DNA of 36,324 nt, from the NCBI GenBank assembly GCA_012728855.1, contig JAAYEH010000419.1, positions 1 to 36,324 of the forward strand, read 5' to 3'. Positions 25,301-33,900 of the stretch are shown in pieces. The stretch is from Rhodopirellula sp. (GTDB lineage: Bacteria > Planctomycetota > Planctomycetia > Pirellulales > Thermoguttaceae). A model generated the notes under the pieces. That model saw nothing but the letters and a program-made list of their open reading frames with translations. It was not told the origin of the DNA and ran no database searches. Both the position numbers and the translations under genes were made by a program. The number at the start of each line of letters is the position of its first letter. Within the stretch, counting starts at the first letter, position 1.

Positions 25301-25312
25301 TGGTGATCGCAC
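22304..25312 (-). CDS. Hybrid sensor histidine kinase with Cache sensor, two receivers and HPt
   Basis: 1002 residues from a GTG at 25312 with AGAGG nine bases upstream; the frame runs further up but without protein-like sequence. Order: membrane helix (24-48), extracellular double-Cache sensor (60-295, with AFVIDPEGLLWSDYPLAPES), second membrane helix (305-325), HisKA with FLANMSHEIRTPMNAIIGM (His353), HATPase (N-box near 463, DTGIGI, GGTGLGLAISSRL), receiver 1 (LVLTDSHMP, Asp644), receiver 2 (LVLMDVQMP, Asp784), and an HPt domain with AAHTLKGS (His930). This is a full phosphorelay in one protein, of BarA/TorS type, all key residues present. No response regulator is adjacent, so the output is unknown; the divergent gene at 25637 is a candidate target by position only. 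Confidence 0.93.
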   Translation of the reverse strand: MRSPSRSDSRPFPDAADGVQSTLTWGLLVLAGVLPIALLSFYAYVVTSRSVRELVRANNRSAAEMGADLVARDLESTEQLAKAFATLPGFIAAVEGRDEAAVREQLQVAVEANSRLDRAFVIDPEGLLWSDYPLAPESLGQNFAYRDHFRGLSQSWQPYVSEVFQRQAKPRPLVVAIAVPIRRPDGTVLGGLVCQHRLEEVTHWLRRIPVGENGYAFVIDFRGHVAAHPKLDLEARRYSEYGALPQFVRAAQGHEDTVEYEDPLAAKRMVATFEPVLIAGHYWVVVAQQPVDEAYAPIGRLGRQLGAASVVLALAALTVVLVLGHIRQQLRQAKFAAEEASRAKSVFLANMSHEIRTPMNAIIGMTELVLQTRLSAEQREYLTVVSESGDALLELINDILDFSKIEAGRFTLDQSAFDLYEHVGDTMKSLGVRASKQGLELASFVHPDVPRGVVGDQGRLRQVLINLVGNAIKFTEKGEVVVDVERESQCDGEVVLHFAVRDTGIGIPKEKQQTIFEVFEQADSGTTRRFGGTGLGLAISSRLAELMQGRIWLESEVGRGSTFHFTARLGLAADELPKIELRPPIIRGTRILVVDDNATNRQILEEIVRSWGMAPDSASGAQSAMGLLQRAVREGRPYRLVLTDSHMPMIDGFALAGRIKEDPQLQSTVVMMLTSGDRPGNVGKCEALGIAAYLMKPIKQSELFDAIMLALGVTTPEDEAAVVPGLPECRLGPLRILLAEDSLVNQKLAVAVLAKQGHKVVVANNGREALAALESQEFDLVLMDVQMPEMDGFEATRAIRARERQTGRSVPIIAMTAHALKGDRERCLEMGMDDYVSKPVHAEQLFRTLESVFENRPSRDGVSDTPSPSPTTSPATGVCEFDEALQAVGGDPDTLKLVIEAALEDCPRQILSIHEALAGGDHQALRLAAHTLKGSIRYFGDTPAYRHALGVEDLAKEDRLPEAGRLVPALEEEMRHFLHALEARLLADSSRESLSTTNSSEP

Positions 25313-25636
25313 GGCATTCTGCCTCTGAAGAGGGGTGGCGAGAGTCGCGTCGAAGAAAAGGCAAGCATCACTTTCATTGTACGGATGTTTGGACGTTTGG
25401 GCATGTGGTTCTTCAGAAGTCGATCTGTGCCCCCATGGCGACGATGTCCAGTGCGAACATGGGTGAATCGTCGGCGTATCTAGCCGTCTCTTCGCCTGAA
25501 AACCGGCCTGGAGAACCAGGTCAAAATGCTTTCCGAGCGGATACGGCGTCGGTATAGTGGAGGATGCCCCGGCGAGCGAAATGCGATCGCCGGCGCGGTT
25601 ACCGGCCGGCAGTGAATCGTTGAAGGAAGCGTTGCG
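25313..25636. other. Divergent intergenic region, no gene seen
   Basis: 324 bases between the phosphorelay kinase and the glycosidase-like gene, presumably holding both promoters. The kinase reading frame stays open through part of it but is not protein-like. No clear operator was identified. Confidence 0.4.
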
Positions 25637-27811
25637 ATGAGCGTGCGAATCTTTTTCGTACTGTGGCTTGGCCTGTTGGCATCCGGTCCGGCCCCAGCGC
25701 AGTCGGTAAGCTTCCCTGATCCCGCGGACGGAGCGACCGGCGCGCCGCTCCACTCCGTCCTTCATTGGAAAGGGGAGGCGGCCGGCTACAACGTCTTCTT
25801 TGGAAGCGATCCCGGCATGTTGCAGTTCCGCGGTTCAACCCGAGTTCCCAACACCTATAACAACATCTATATCCCCACGCTTCAGCCTCAAACCAGGTAT
25901 TACTGGCGTGTCGAGAGCACGGACAAACTCGGAAAAGCCAAGGCGCAGGGTCCGTTATGGTCTTTCGTGACCGGGTCGCGGACGGCCGGCCCGGCCGAGA
26001 CTCCGGCGACGGCCATCGATCCCGCTCCCTATTTGGCGAAGTACTCCGATTGGTCGACAGACTCGGAACCTCCACGGCTCGACAAACCGAAGACCTTCTT
26101 CGGCATGGCCCTCGAATCTGCTGCGGGCGGCCCCGACAAGGCGGTGGTCACCACAACCGGAGCGATTTACGTCGTCCATCGCCGCGGCCTCGGGATGTGG
26201 CGGAGAATCGACCCGGCCACCAATACGATTCGTCCGCGCCTGGTCGCCGTGCTGGAATTCGACGACGACTTGGGGCCTATGGTCGTCGATGCTTCCGCGG
26301 CGGACAGCGTGGTGCTGCGCAGTTCCAAAGTCGAACTTGCCTTTCAGACCGATTCGCTTTTCTTTCTCAAGGCCCTCGGCCCCCTTTCCTATCGGCATCT
26401 CAACCTCGTCGCCGGCGCCGCCTGGAATAAGGGAATCGGACTGAATCGCCTGTGGTCGGACGGCTACGGCGGAAGCCTCCACGCCGACATTCGCGGCTCG
26501 GCCGCAGTCCGGGAGTCGACAACCGACTCGACCGTTTTTGCTCTCAGCGGCGGCGATGTGACGGCCCACATGGCCTTTCCCCCCAAATCCTTCGACTTCG
26601 AAGCTCTCTACGGAAGAGATGCCAGGCCCCACGCACACTTTCTCTACGGCGTCAGGGCGATCGAGCAACTGCTCGAACCGGATGCCATGCGCCCGTTCAT
26701 CGAGGACGGGTTCGGCCTGTTCGTCCTCTTCGCTCAAATCTATCCAGACGCCGAAGGTCCGGAATACGACAGAGAAACCGACCGCATCTTCTACCGTATC
26801 GATCCGAAATTTGCCGCGTCGGTCAAACGTTTTGTCGATGCCGCGCATGCTCACGGATTCAAGGTGATAACCTATCTCAGTTACCCCGCCGGTCCGCGGT
26901 GGGATTACCCCGACGGACCTCGAAAAGGAAAGCACCAGGACGTGTCCGTCACGCTTCAAGCCATGCGCAAGTTTCAGCAAGAGCACCGTTTCGACGGTTG
27001 GTACTTCGACAACGCCAACGTGGGCGATCTCTTGGCGGACTACGAGTTCATCCGGCAGGTCCGGCGCGACGTCGGGGATGGCGGCGTCATTTACCATCAC
27101 GATTCGGTGGACGTGTGGGACAAGTGGCTGGAATACAGCGGGCTGCGGGCGATCATGGTCGACGCCTACGTCAACTACACCTTGACCGGCGAAACCGGGC
27201 CTCCGGCCCAGGTGGATCATCCCAATGAAGCGTACATGCGATTCTTCAGCTCGGGCTATGGATTGCACCAGGCGCTCGGTTCACACAAACGGGTCAGCCT
27301 CATGAACCTGGCCATGTCGGAAGGCGAAAAACTGCGATTGATGGGGCAGAACCTGAACGGTTCGGAAAGATCGCGAAGCGTGGCCTGGTTGGAGTACTTC
27401 AAGCCGGCGTTCGAAGCACGAAAGCAGCAATATCTCTCGGGACCGTTTCGGGCGGACGTCGACTGGCCTCTCGACCCGGAAACGAGTTGGCGGCGGACTC
27501 CGCAGAAGATCCAGGTGGAATCCGACCGGGCGGATTGCGTGCGGATTCGCTGGGAAACCGGCATCCCGGCCGATTCGGAAATCTCCTACACCAGCACCGG
27601 AGTCTGGTGGCCGCACAGTTACCGTCGCCTCCCCCCTGGTCCCGACGGGCGTGTCCGCGACGACCGGATGACGACCGCACACATCATCGAGTTGAAAGGG
27701 CTCAAGGCCGCCAACTACGAATTCAAGATCCACTCCAGCAACGGGAAAAAAGGCGTGGAGGAGATCATCTGGGGATTCGTCGGCGGCTTCAGCGTTGCCC
27801 CGGGCAAGTAG
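25637..27811 (+). CDS. Secreted glycoside-hydrolase-like TIM-barrel protein with Fn3-like domain
   Basis: 724 residues, ATG at 25637 with AAGGAAG upstream. The signal peptide MSVRIFFVLWLGLLASGPAP is followed by an Fn3-like domain at about 25-112 (PAAGYNVFFGSDP-type strand, then YYWRVESTDKLGKAKAQG). The central part reads as a TIM barrel: FGLFVLFAQIYPDAEGPEYD, HAHGFKVITYLSYPAG, and FDGWYFDNANVGDLL, where the Asp after the Tyr-Phe pair sits where many barrels have a catalytic acid. A second beta domain closes the protein (CVRIRWETGIPADSEISYTS). The class is inferred from layout; I cannot give a GH number. It may be a distant relative of the protein at 7155-9980. It is transcribed away from the phosphorelay kinase. 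Confidence 0.72.
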   Translation: MSVRIFFVLWLGLLASGPAPAQSVSFPDPADGATGAPLHSVLHWKGEAAGYNVFFGSDPGMLQFRGSTRVPNTYNNIYIPTLQPQTRYYWRVESTDKLGKAKAQGPLWSFVTGSRTAGPAETPATAIDPAPYLAKYSDWSTDSEPPRLDKPKTFFGMALESAAGGPDKAVVTTTGAIYVVHRRGLGMWRRIDPATNTIRPRLVAVLEFDDDLGPMVVDASAADSVVLRSSKVELAFQTDSLFFLKALGPLSYRHLNLVAGAAWNKGIGLNRLWSDGYGGSLHADIRGSAAVRESTTDSTVFALSGGDVTAHMAFPPKSFDFEALYGRDARPHAHFLYGVRAIEQLLEPDAMRPFIEDGFGLFVLFAQIYPDAEGPEYDRETDRIFYRIDPKFAASVKRFVDAAHAHGFKVITYLSYPAGPRWDYPDGPRKGKHQDVSVTLQAMRKFQQEHRFDGWYFDNANVGDLLADYEFIRQVRRDVGDGGVIYHHDSVDVWDKWLEYSGLRAIMVDAYVNYTLTGETGPPAQVDHPNEAYMRFFSSGYGLHQALGSHKRVSLMNLAMSEGEKLRLMGQNLNGSERSRSVAWLEYFKPAFEARKQQYLSGPFRADVDWPLDPETSWRRTPQKIQVESDRADCVRIRWETGIPADSEISYTSTGVWWPHSYRRLPPGPDGRVRDDRMTTAHIIELKGLKAANYEFKIHSSNGKKGVEEIIWGFVGGFSVAPGK

Positions 27812-27970
27812 GCACCGCTTTTCGCAGTGCCGGAACCCCTGGCGTTGAGCAGTGGGACCGCGACGCGTCGGTGAAATCGCCGCGTGCGGGCACACGGTTC
27901 GAGCCGGAAGATGGGCAGCGGTTCCTGCTCTCAGCTTGCCACGGCCCCTGCTGGGCGCGCGGCGAATCCG

Positions 27971-29386
27971 TCATCGGCTCAGCGATGCTTCCGCTTCCGC
28001 GGCCCATTGCTCGTGCAGCTTCTGCAAATGCTGAACCACGTCGGGGTGGTCGGCGGCGTGGTTCCGCGTTTCCGAGACGTCGTCTGCCAGATTGGAAAGG
28101 AAGAGAGGGAGTTTTTCCGGCGGTGTCTTGCCGTCCGACGTGTCGCGGGCGTTTCCCATCAGCTTCCAGTCTCCTTCGCGGACAGCCCATTGGGCGCCCC
28201 GGCCTGCGCCGGTCTGCCAATGCAGCACTTCATGCGGGCTGGGGGCATCTGCGGACTTGATGACCTCGACGAGGCTCCGGCCGTCCAGTGCGGCCGTTGG
28301 CGGAGCGATGCCGCAGAGGTCGGCGAGCGTGGGGAGCCAGTCGCAGGCGTGCGCTACCTGGCTGCGGACGGCGCCCTGCGGAAGCCTGTCCGGCCAGGAG
28401 AGAATGGCGGGCAGTCGGATGCCACCTTCGAAGAGGCTGAACTTCGCCCCGCGATACGGCCCGGCGCTGCCGCCGCCGAAGTGCGCCCGCTCCTCCGTCG
28501 AGTGGCCGTTGTCCGATTGGAAGACGATGATCGTCCGCTGGCGAAGGCCCAGTTCATCCACCTTGTTCAAGAGCTGGCCGATCCGCTCGTCCTGCGCCGC
28601 GACGAAGGCGGCATAGAGGTTTCGCGGGTACGGCAGGGCCTCGCATCGCTTCAGCCACTTCGCATCGCCTTGGTAGGGGTAATGCGGTGTGTTCAGCGCA
28701 TAGTAGATGAAGAACGGCCGCGCGCGGTTCTGTTCGAGAAACTGCGAGGCCTCGCGGAACATGAGGTCGGGAAAGTACTCGCCGGCATAATACACTTCCT
28801 CGCCGTTGCGATGCAGGTCGTGGACATTCGGGCCGCTCCAGTAGAAGAAGTGCGAATAGTTGTCGATGCACCCGCCCATGTGGCCGAACGAGTGGTCGAA
28901 GCCCTGCGCCAGCGGCGAAGTCTCCGGGGTGTAGCCGAGGTGCCATTTTCCGATATGCGCGGTGGCGTAGCCGGCCGCGCGGAACATCTCGGCCATGGTG
29001 GTCTCTTCGGGAGGCAGGGCGCCGCGGCCCCCTTTCTGCGAGGCACAGTTGCCCGGCACTCCCGCTCGAACCGGATAACGCCCGGTGAGCAAGCCGGCAC
29101 GCGAAGGCGAGCAAACCGGCGCGGCCGAATAGAATTGCGTGAACCGTACCCCGCGGGCCGCCAGTTCGTCGGTGTTCGGCGTAACCAGATCGCTCGAACC
29201 GTAGCATCCCAGGTCGACCGAACCGAGATCGTCGGCAAAGATCACCAGCACGTTCGGCCGAACGTCGCGTGACCCTTCCGCGGCCGGCTCCACAGCAAAA
29301 GTCATCGTGCCGAGCGAGGCAACTGCCAAGGTGAGCAGCGGAAACAAATGGTACCCGAATACGTTCTGCTGTTTGAGTGTCGTCAT
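27971..29386 (-). CDS. Secreted formylglycine-dependent sulfatase
   Basis: 471 residues from the ATG at 29386; GGAGC lies about 10 bases upstream, and the frame upstream of this lacks protein-like sequence. The N-terminus is a signal peptide (HLFPLLTLAVASLGTMTFA). It is a type I sulfatase of the alkaline phosphatase superfamily: PNVLVIFADDLG supplies the metal Asp pair (52-53), and CSPSRAGLLTGRYP is the signature in which Cys92 becomes formylglycine. HIGKWHLGY and FQSDNGHST are further active-site motifs. It would remove sulfate esters from a glycan in the periplasm or outside the cell. The Cys-type motif needs a maturation enzyme, which is not in this window. It is convergent with the glycosidase-like gene. 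Confidence 0.95.
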   Translation of the reverse strand: MTTLKQQNVFGYHLFPLLTLAVASLGTMTFAVEPAAEGSRDVRPNVLVIFADDLGSVDLGCYGSSDLVTPNTDELAARGVRFTQFYSAAPVCSPSRAGLLTGRYPVRAGVPGNCASQKGGRGALPPEETTMAEMFRAAGYATAHIGKWHLGYTPETSPLAQGFDHSFGHMGGCIDNYSHFFYWSGPNVHDLHRNGEEVYYAGEYFPDLMFREASQFLEQNRARPFFIYYALNTPHYPYQGDAKWLKRCEALPYPRNLYAAFVAAQDERIGQLLNKVDELGLRQRTIIVFQSDNGHSTEERAHFGGGSAGPYRGAKFSLFEGGIRLPAILSWPDRLPQGAVRSQVAHACDWLPTLADLCGIAPPTAALDGRSLVEVIKSADAPSPHEVLHWQTGAGRGAQWAVREGDWKLMGNARDTSDGKTPPEKLPLFLSNLADDVSETRNHAADHPDVVQHLQKLHEQWAAEAEASLSR

Positions 29387-29753
29387 GCGTTGGCTTGCTC
29401 CGGTTGCTTGGGGCAGGTGCTGAGTCACGCCCGAGTCTGAAAAAGAGTGCTGTTGTTCCCTGATCGTCGTCGATATCCTGCCCTGAGGCACTTCGTCGTG
29501 CGATTCGACCGGAGTGAGGCTTTGGATGTCGATAGTGTATTCGAGGAGCCGGGTGGGTGGCAACCGCGGTGCAACCGGTAGAGAGGGGCGACCTCGTGAA
29601 GGATGATGTTTCATCTCAAGAAGGGAGGCGGAGAGTCTGCCACGGGAGAGATACGGCCGAGTCTTGACTTTTGAACTAAGAACGAGATCTGCCCCCGGCG
29701 GAGCCATTCCTTCGTTGAAGGCTGCAGCCCGACTGCGAACCTCCGACATCGAC
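29387..29753. other. Intergenic, no gene seen
   Basis: 367 bases between the unknown-family gene (minus) and the sulfatase (minus). It should hold the sulfatase promoter. In-frame extension of the sulfatase exists here but has no ribosome site and is not protein-like. Confidence 0.4.
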
Positions 29754-30263
29754 TCACGGCTCCGACTCGAACGGTTGCGGCAGGCCGATCCGCGCGTAAG
29801 TGACGGTGAAATGCTGAGCGAGGTGTTCCCGGTACGGCGTAGAGAACCTTGCGACGCGTTTGCCTTGATCGATCAGATGTTCGAGGACGCGTCGTGACAC
29901 CGTATGCACGTCCCGCAAGTCGACGATGGACTCGGACACGTTGATCGGGACGGGAGCCGCCGGAAGGAAATACCAACCGTACACCAAGCTCCTCCGCACC
30001 TGGTCACGGACCACCGAAGCTTTCAGAATTCCCTTTTGTACCAGTTCCGCAGCATCATGAACGACCGCCACCAGCACCTTGCTTGTTTTCGTCTGAGCAA
30101 GGTCACAGGCTTGGGTGAGGACAATGATGCGGACGAACCAGCGTGTCGGTTGCGCTTGCGGTGCAAGAGCCGTGGCAACCTCCACCGCGCCGAAGATTGG
30201 ACACCCATCGATGATGTCGCCTTGGGAGAGTGCTTCGCCGGCATCAACAGACTGGTACATCAT
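29754..30263 (-). CDS. Protein of unknown family, partner of an RHH antitoxin-like gene
   Basis: 169 residues. I do not recognise a named domain, but the sequence has well-formed blocks that look conserved: QGDIIDGCPIFG, RIIVLTQACDLAQTKTSKV, DQVRRSLVYGWYFLPA, ESIVDLRDVHTVSRR, and RFSTPYREHLAQHFTVTYAR followed by IGLP. Cys-Asp in LTQACDLA, Asp in VDLRD and the Arg-Glu-His in PYREH are candidate functional residues. No signal peptide or membrane segment, so it is cytoplasmic. Its ATG overlaps by four bases with the stop of the upstream ribbon-helix-helix gene, the usual arrangement of an antitoxin followed by a toxin. It is not a PIN, RelE, MazF or Fic protein by eye. A toxin or toxin-like role is inference from position. 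Confidence 0.82.
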   Translation of the reverse strand: MMYQSVDAGEALSQGDIIDGCPIFGAVEVATALAPQAQPTRWFVRIIVLTQACDLAQTKTSKVLVAVVHDAAELVQKGILKASVVRDQVRRSLVYGWYFLPAAPVPINVSESIVDLRDVHTVSRRVLEHLIDQGKRVARFSTPYREHLAQHFTVTYARIGLPQPFESEP

Positions 30264-30553
30264 TCTCCGTTACCCTCGGCGCCGGTGAATGGATCGGGCA
30301 GTCTCTGATCGCCGTCTTGGCAGGCAACCTGTTGTCCGTTGCAAGGACGCGGCAGGTCGCACGGCGCCGAGATTTCCTCCGTGGCGATCCATTCCGGCAT
30401 ACGGTCGCTGTATGCCAGGTGCGCAGGAAGCCCCAGGGCGTCGGCGAGAATCTGTTTCGCCTCCTCCGATACGCTCCGCCGAGTCTCAGACGCCCGGCGG
30501 GAAAGGCTCTCGTAAAGCTCTGTAGATATATTTCCAACCGTCAGAGTGGGCAT
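30260..30553 (-). CDS. Ribbon-helix-helix (FitA/VapB-like) antitoxin-like protein
   Basis: 97 residues from the ATG at 30553, with a strong AAAGGAGG eight bases upstream. Residues 1-43 (MPTLTVGNISTELYESLSRR, then SETRRSVSEEAKQILADALG) form a ribbon-helix-helix domain closest to FitA-type antitoxins, which normally control and neutralise a PIN toxin. The rest (LPAHLAYSDRMPEWIATEEI and on) is a less ordered tail that could contact a partner. The stop codon overlaps the start of the next gene. That gene is not a PIN protein, which makes the pair unusual. Confidence 0.85.
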   Translation of the reverse strand: MPTLTVGNISTELYESLSRRASETRRSVSEEAKQILADALGLPAHLAYSDRMPEWIATEEISAPCDLPRPCNGQQVACQDGDQRLPDPFTGAEGNGE

Positions 30554-30940
30554 GAACAAGCCTCCTTTGTGCAATACCTTCATTGAATTATACCACGGAC
30601 GTATTCTTCGTTCGAGTCCACGGGATCCGGGGATCCGGGGATCAGGGGACTGGCTCCGAGCCAAGCATCCGCAAAAACACGAAGAATTGGCGTCTTCGCG
30701 AGGTGCCTGTCCCCGTTTTGTTAGGGCCTCTAACAATGCTGGAGCTTGATTGGACAGACGATCAAAGGGATCCGTAGAACTTGATGCGGTGGAAGCAAAG
30801 TTTGAATGAACGTCGTCCGCGAGTGGCACTTTGCGGCCGAGTGTTGTACCCTCATCTTCGTACGGGTGCGGCGCACCGCAGGCGTGTGCTTGGGAAATCG
30901 TTTACGAAGTGACGACCATTCGACTGGGGAGGATACCGCC
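30554..30940. other. Divergent intergenic region with short repeats
   Basis: Separates the antitoxin-like gene (minus) from the PQQ-propeller gene (plus); both promoters should lie here. It contains three tandem 8-base units GGGATCCG/GGGATCAG at 30622-30645 and, overlapping their end, the REP-like element described separately. No gene was seen. Confidence 0.5.
30645..30714. repeat. REP-like element with imperfect inverted ends
   Basis: The left end GGGGACTGGCTCCGAG (30645-30660) and the reverse complement of the right end CGAGGTGCCTGTCCCC (30699-30714) share the pattern GGGGACnGGCnCC. About 40 bases lie between. GGGGACAGGCACC-type ends are, to my recollection, a dispersed palindromic repeat class in planctomycete genomes; a genome search would confirm it. 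Confidence 0.55.
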
Positions 30941-33900
30941 ATGTGCCGAGAAATGTGTATTCGTCCACTCGTGCTCGGCTGGGCAATCGTGGGCCTGGGA
31001 TCATTCGTGAGTCCGTTGCAGGCGGAGCCCGTCGGCCTTTCGGCGCAGGCGATCCTCCGCGAACTCGATTGCCGTGGCGGGATCGCGGCTCTGGTGGGCG
31101 ATCGGGAAGCAAGCCTGGCGATAGAACTGGCCCGCCAGAGCGAGCTGCTTGTGTATGTACAGCTCGATAGCGCGGACGAGAGCGCGGCGGCGCGGCGAGC
31201 CTTGGACGACGCAGGATTGCTGAACCGGCGCGTCTACGTGGAACACGGGTCGAAGAGCCGGATCCACCTGGCCGACCACCTGGCCGACGTGGTGGTCGCC
31301 TGCGCCCTGCAAACGCCGCCCGAAACCGAAAGGGAGTTGCTCCGCGTTCTGCGACCGGGCGGCAAGGCTTGGTTGCGAGGGGAGGTTGTCACCAAACCGC
31401 AGCCGGACGGTGTCGGCGCGTGGAGTCACCCCTATCACGGCCCGGACAACAATCCTGTGTCGATCGATACCCGTGCCAAGGCGCCGTACCAAACGCAGTT
31501 TCTGGCCGAGCCTTATTATGTGCCGCTCCCGGCGGTGACAGTGATCGCCGCCGGGCGTGTGTTCAAAGCCTTCGGCCACGTCGGCTTCAAAGAGCGCGAG
31601 TGGCCCTGGCTGAACACCCTGGCGGCCTTCAACGGATACAACGGCGCCTTGCTCTGGCGGCGCGGGCTGACTGAGGGATTCAACATTCACCGCAACACGA
31701 TGGTCGCTGCCGGGAAAACGTTGTATGTGGCAGACGATGTTTCCTGCAAGCTGTTCGACGCGGCAACCGGAAAACCGGCGGGCGAGATCCTCGCGCCGCC
31801 GGAAGCATCGGGCAAGGTCTGGAAATGGATGGCTTTGTGCGGCGACGTGCTCTACGCGGTCGTTGGCGCGGAGGAGTACCGAGACGCCACCCTGCGAGGC
31901 AAGAAAACGTCGGCGGGCTGGCCCTGGCGGCCGATGACCGAAGGCTACGATCGTGAAGAAACCTCTTGGGCCCGCGGCGCGACCTTCTTTGCCACGGACC
32001 TTCGCACCAGGCAGGTTCTCTGGAGGCAAAATGAACCACAGCCCGTGGACGGCCGGGCTGTCTGTATGGCCGACGGAAAGATTTTCTTCTACGCCCACCG
32101 GCGCTACCTCGCCTGCCGCGATGCGCAGACTGGCCGGGAGCTTTGGAACCGCTCAGATCGCGAGTTGCTGGAAGCCATCGGCGAGCATGCCAAGAACCAG
32201 ATCTGGCATCGCGGCTTCTCGACGCAGGCGTATTTGATGTACGCCGACGGCGTCTTGCTCTTGGCCGGCCCGCAGCGGACCAATCTGGTGGCCGTCTCCG
32301 CCGACCGCGGCGAGTTGCTCTGGCAGCGGCCCGACGGCAACGTGCAACTCGTCGCCCGGCCCGAAGGTCTCTATGCCCTCGGCGGAGTCGCGGCTCAGTA
32401 TCCCCACGCCAGCACGAAACTGCTCAACCCGCGCACGGGCGAAGTGCTGGCCGACCTGAAATTCCATCGCGGCAATTGCACTCGGGCCACGGGCACGATC
32501 GACAGCGTCTTCTGCCGCGTCGACGGGAATCGGGGCACTGTGCGGCTGAATGTCGCCGACGGAACCCTCCAACGGTTTGCGATCATGCGTCCCGATTGCC
32601 ACGGGGGCGTGATGGCGGCAAACGGCCTGCTGTATTGCGGACCGTGGATGTGCGACTGCAACCTGTCGCTGGTAGGCTTTATGTCTCTCGCTCCCGCACT
32701 CCCCGTCGCGGCCGACCGATCGCGCGATGCGGCGGAGCGACTGGAATTGGCAGCGGGCCGGGCGAAGTCGTCCGCGCCGGCCGTCGGCGACCATCTTAGC
32801 GACCCGCTGCCCGGCGATTGGCCAACCTACCGCGCCGACAACCGCCGGAGTTCGTCAGCGCCGCTGGAGATCGCCCGGCAGGTCAAACTGCTTTGGCAGC
32901 TTCCCGCCGGCAGCATCCACGACCCCACGGCCCCGATCACTTGCCGCGGACGGCTTTTCGTAGCCGGTGGCGACGGCGCCGTTGCCTGTTACTCGCTGGA
33001 CGACGGCAAGCGTCGCTGGAAGGTTTCGACCGGCGGCGCGATCTTCTTCCCGCCGACCGAACATGCCGGGCGTATCTATGTGGGCAGCGGCGATGGCTAT
33101 CTGTATGCGTTCTGTCGGGAATCGGGGGATCTCGACTGGCGGTTCCGCGCCGCGCCGAGGGAGCGAAAGATCCCCGTCTACGGCCGGCTGATGTCGACCT
33201 GGCCGGTCGCCAGCGGCGTGCTGGCCGATCGCGGTGTTCTCTATGCGGCGGCAGGCATTGCCAGCTACGACGGAACGCACGTGGTTAGCCTGGACGCACA
33301 GACGGGCGAAATCCGATGGCACAACGACGCCTGCGGCCAATTGGCCCCCGGCGAAGGCAACCCGGGCGTGAGCGTGCAGGGGCATCTGCTGCTGGAAGGC
33401 GACGTGCTCTATCTGGCCGGCGGCAGCGCCGTCTCGCCCGCCATGTTCGACGCCCAGAGCGGCCGCTGTCTCAACGAGGTTGCCGATCCGCTATGCACCG
33501 CGCCGCGCGGCCGCGATCTGTTCCTCATGGGCGACAAAGTCGTCGCTTACGACCGGATTCTCTACAGTCCGAAACCATACTGGCAAGGGCATTTCTATAC
33601 GGGACCGTTGTGCCAGGCCTATGCGGACGGCATCACGGTCCGTGGTGGTGAGCAGTATGTCGCTCGAATCGATCCGGCCACCGCTTCCCGGTGGACGCAG
33701 GATCTATGGCACACCGAGGTTCCGCCCAAGAGGTTGTGGCAGAACGATCACTTGGAACTGGCCCAGGCGGTTGTGCTCGGCAAGGACGCCGCGGTGTTTG
33801 CAGGCCGGATGCGAAGCAAAGGCGGCGTGTCGGAACCACGCTACGCGATGGCAGCGTTTGCGAATGCGGACGGCAGCGCATTGTGGACCGAGCCGCTGCC

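Noticed and set aside
25955..27268. A 437-codon minus-strand frame opposite the Fn3/barrel protein
   Set aside because: Antisense to a secreted protein with a signal peptide and barrel motifs; no support of its own.
27811..27831. Terminator hairpin after the glycosidase-like gene (GGCAC...GTGCC)
   Set aside because: The stem is only five pairs plus two beyond a mismatch and has no T-run, so it is too weak to call.
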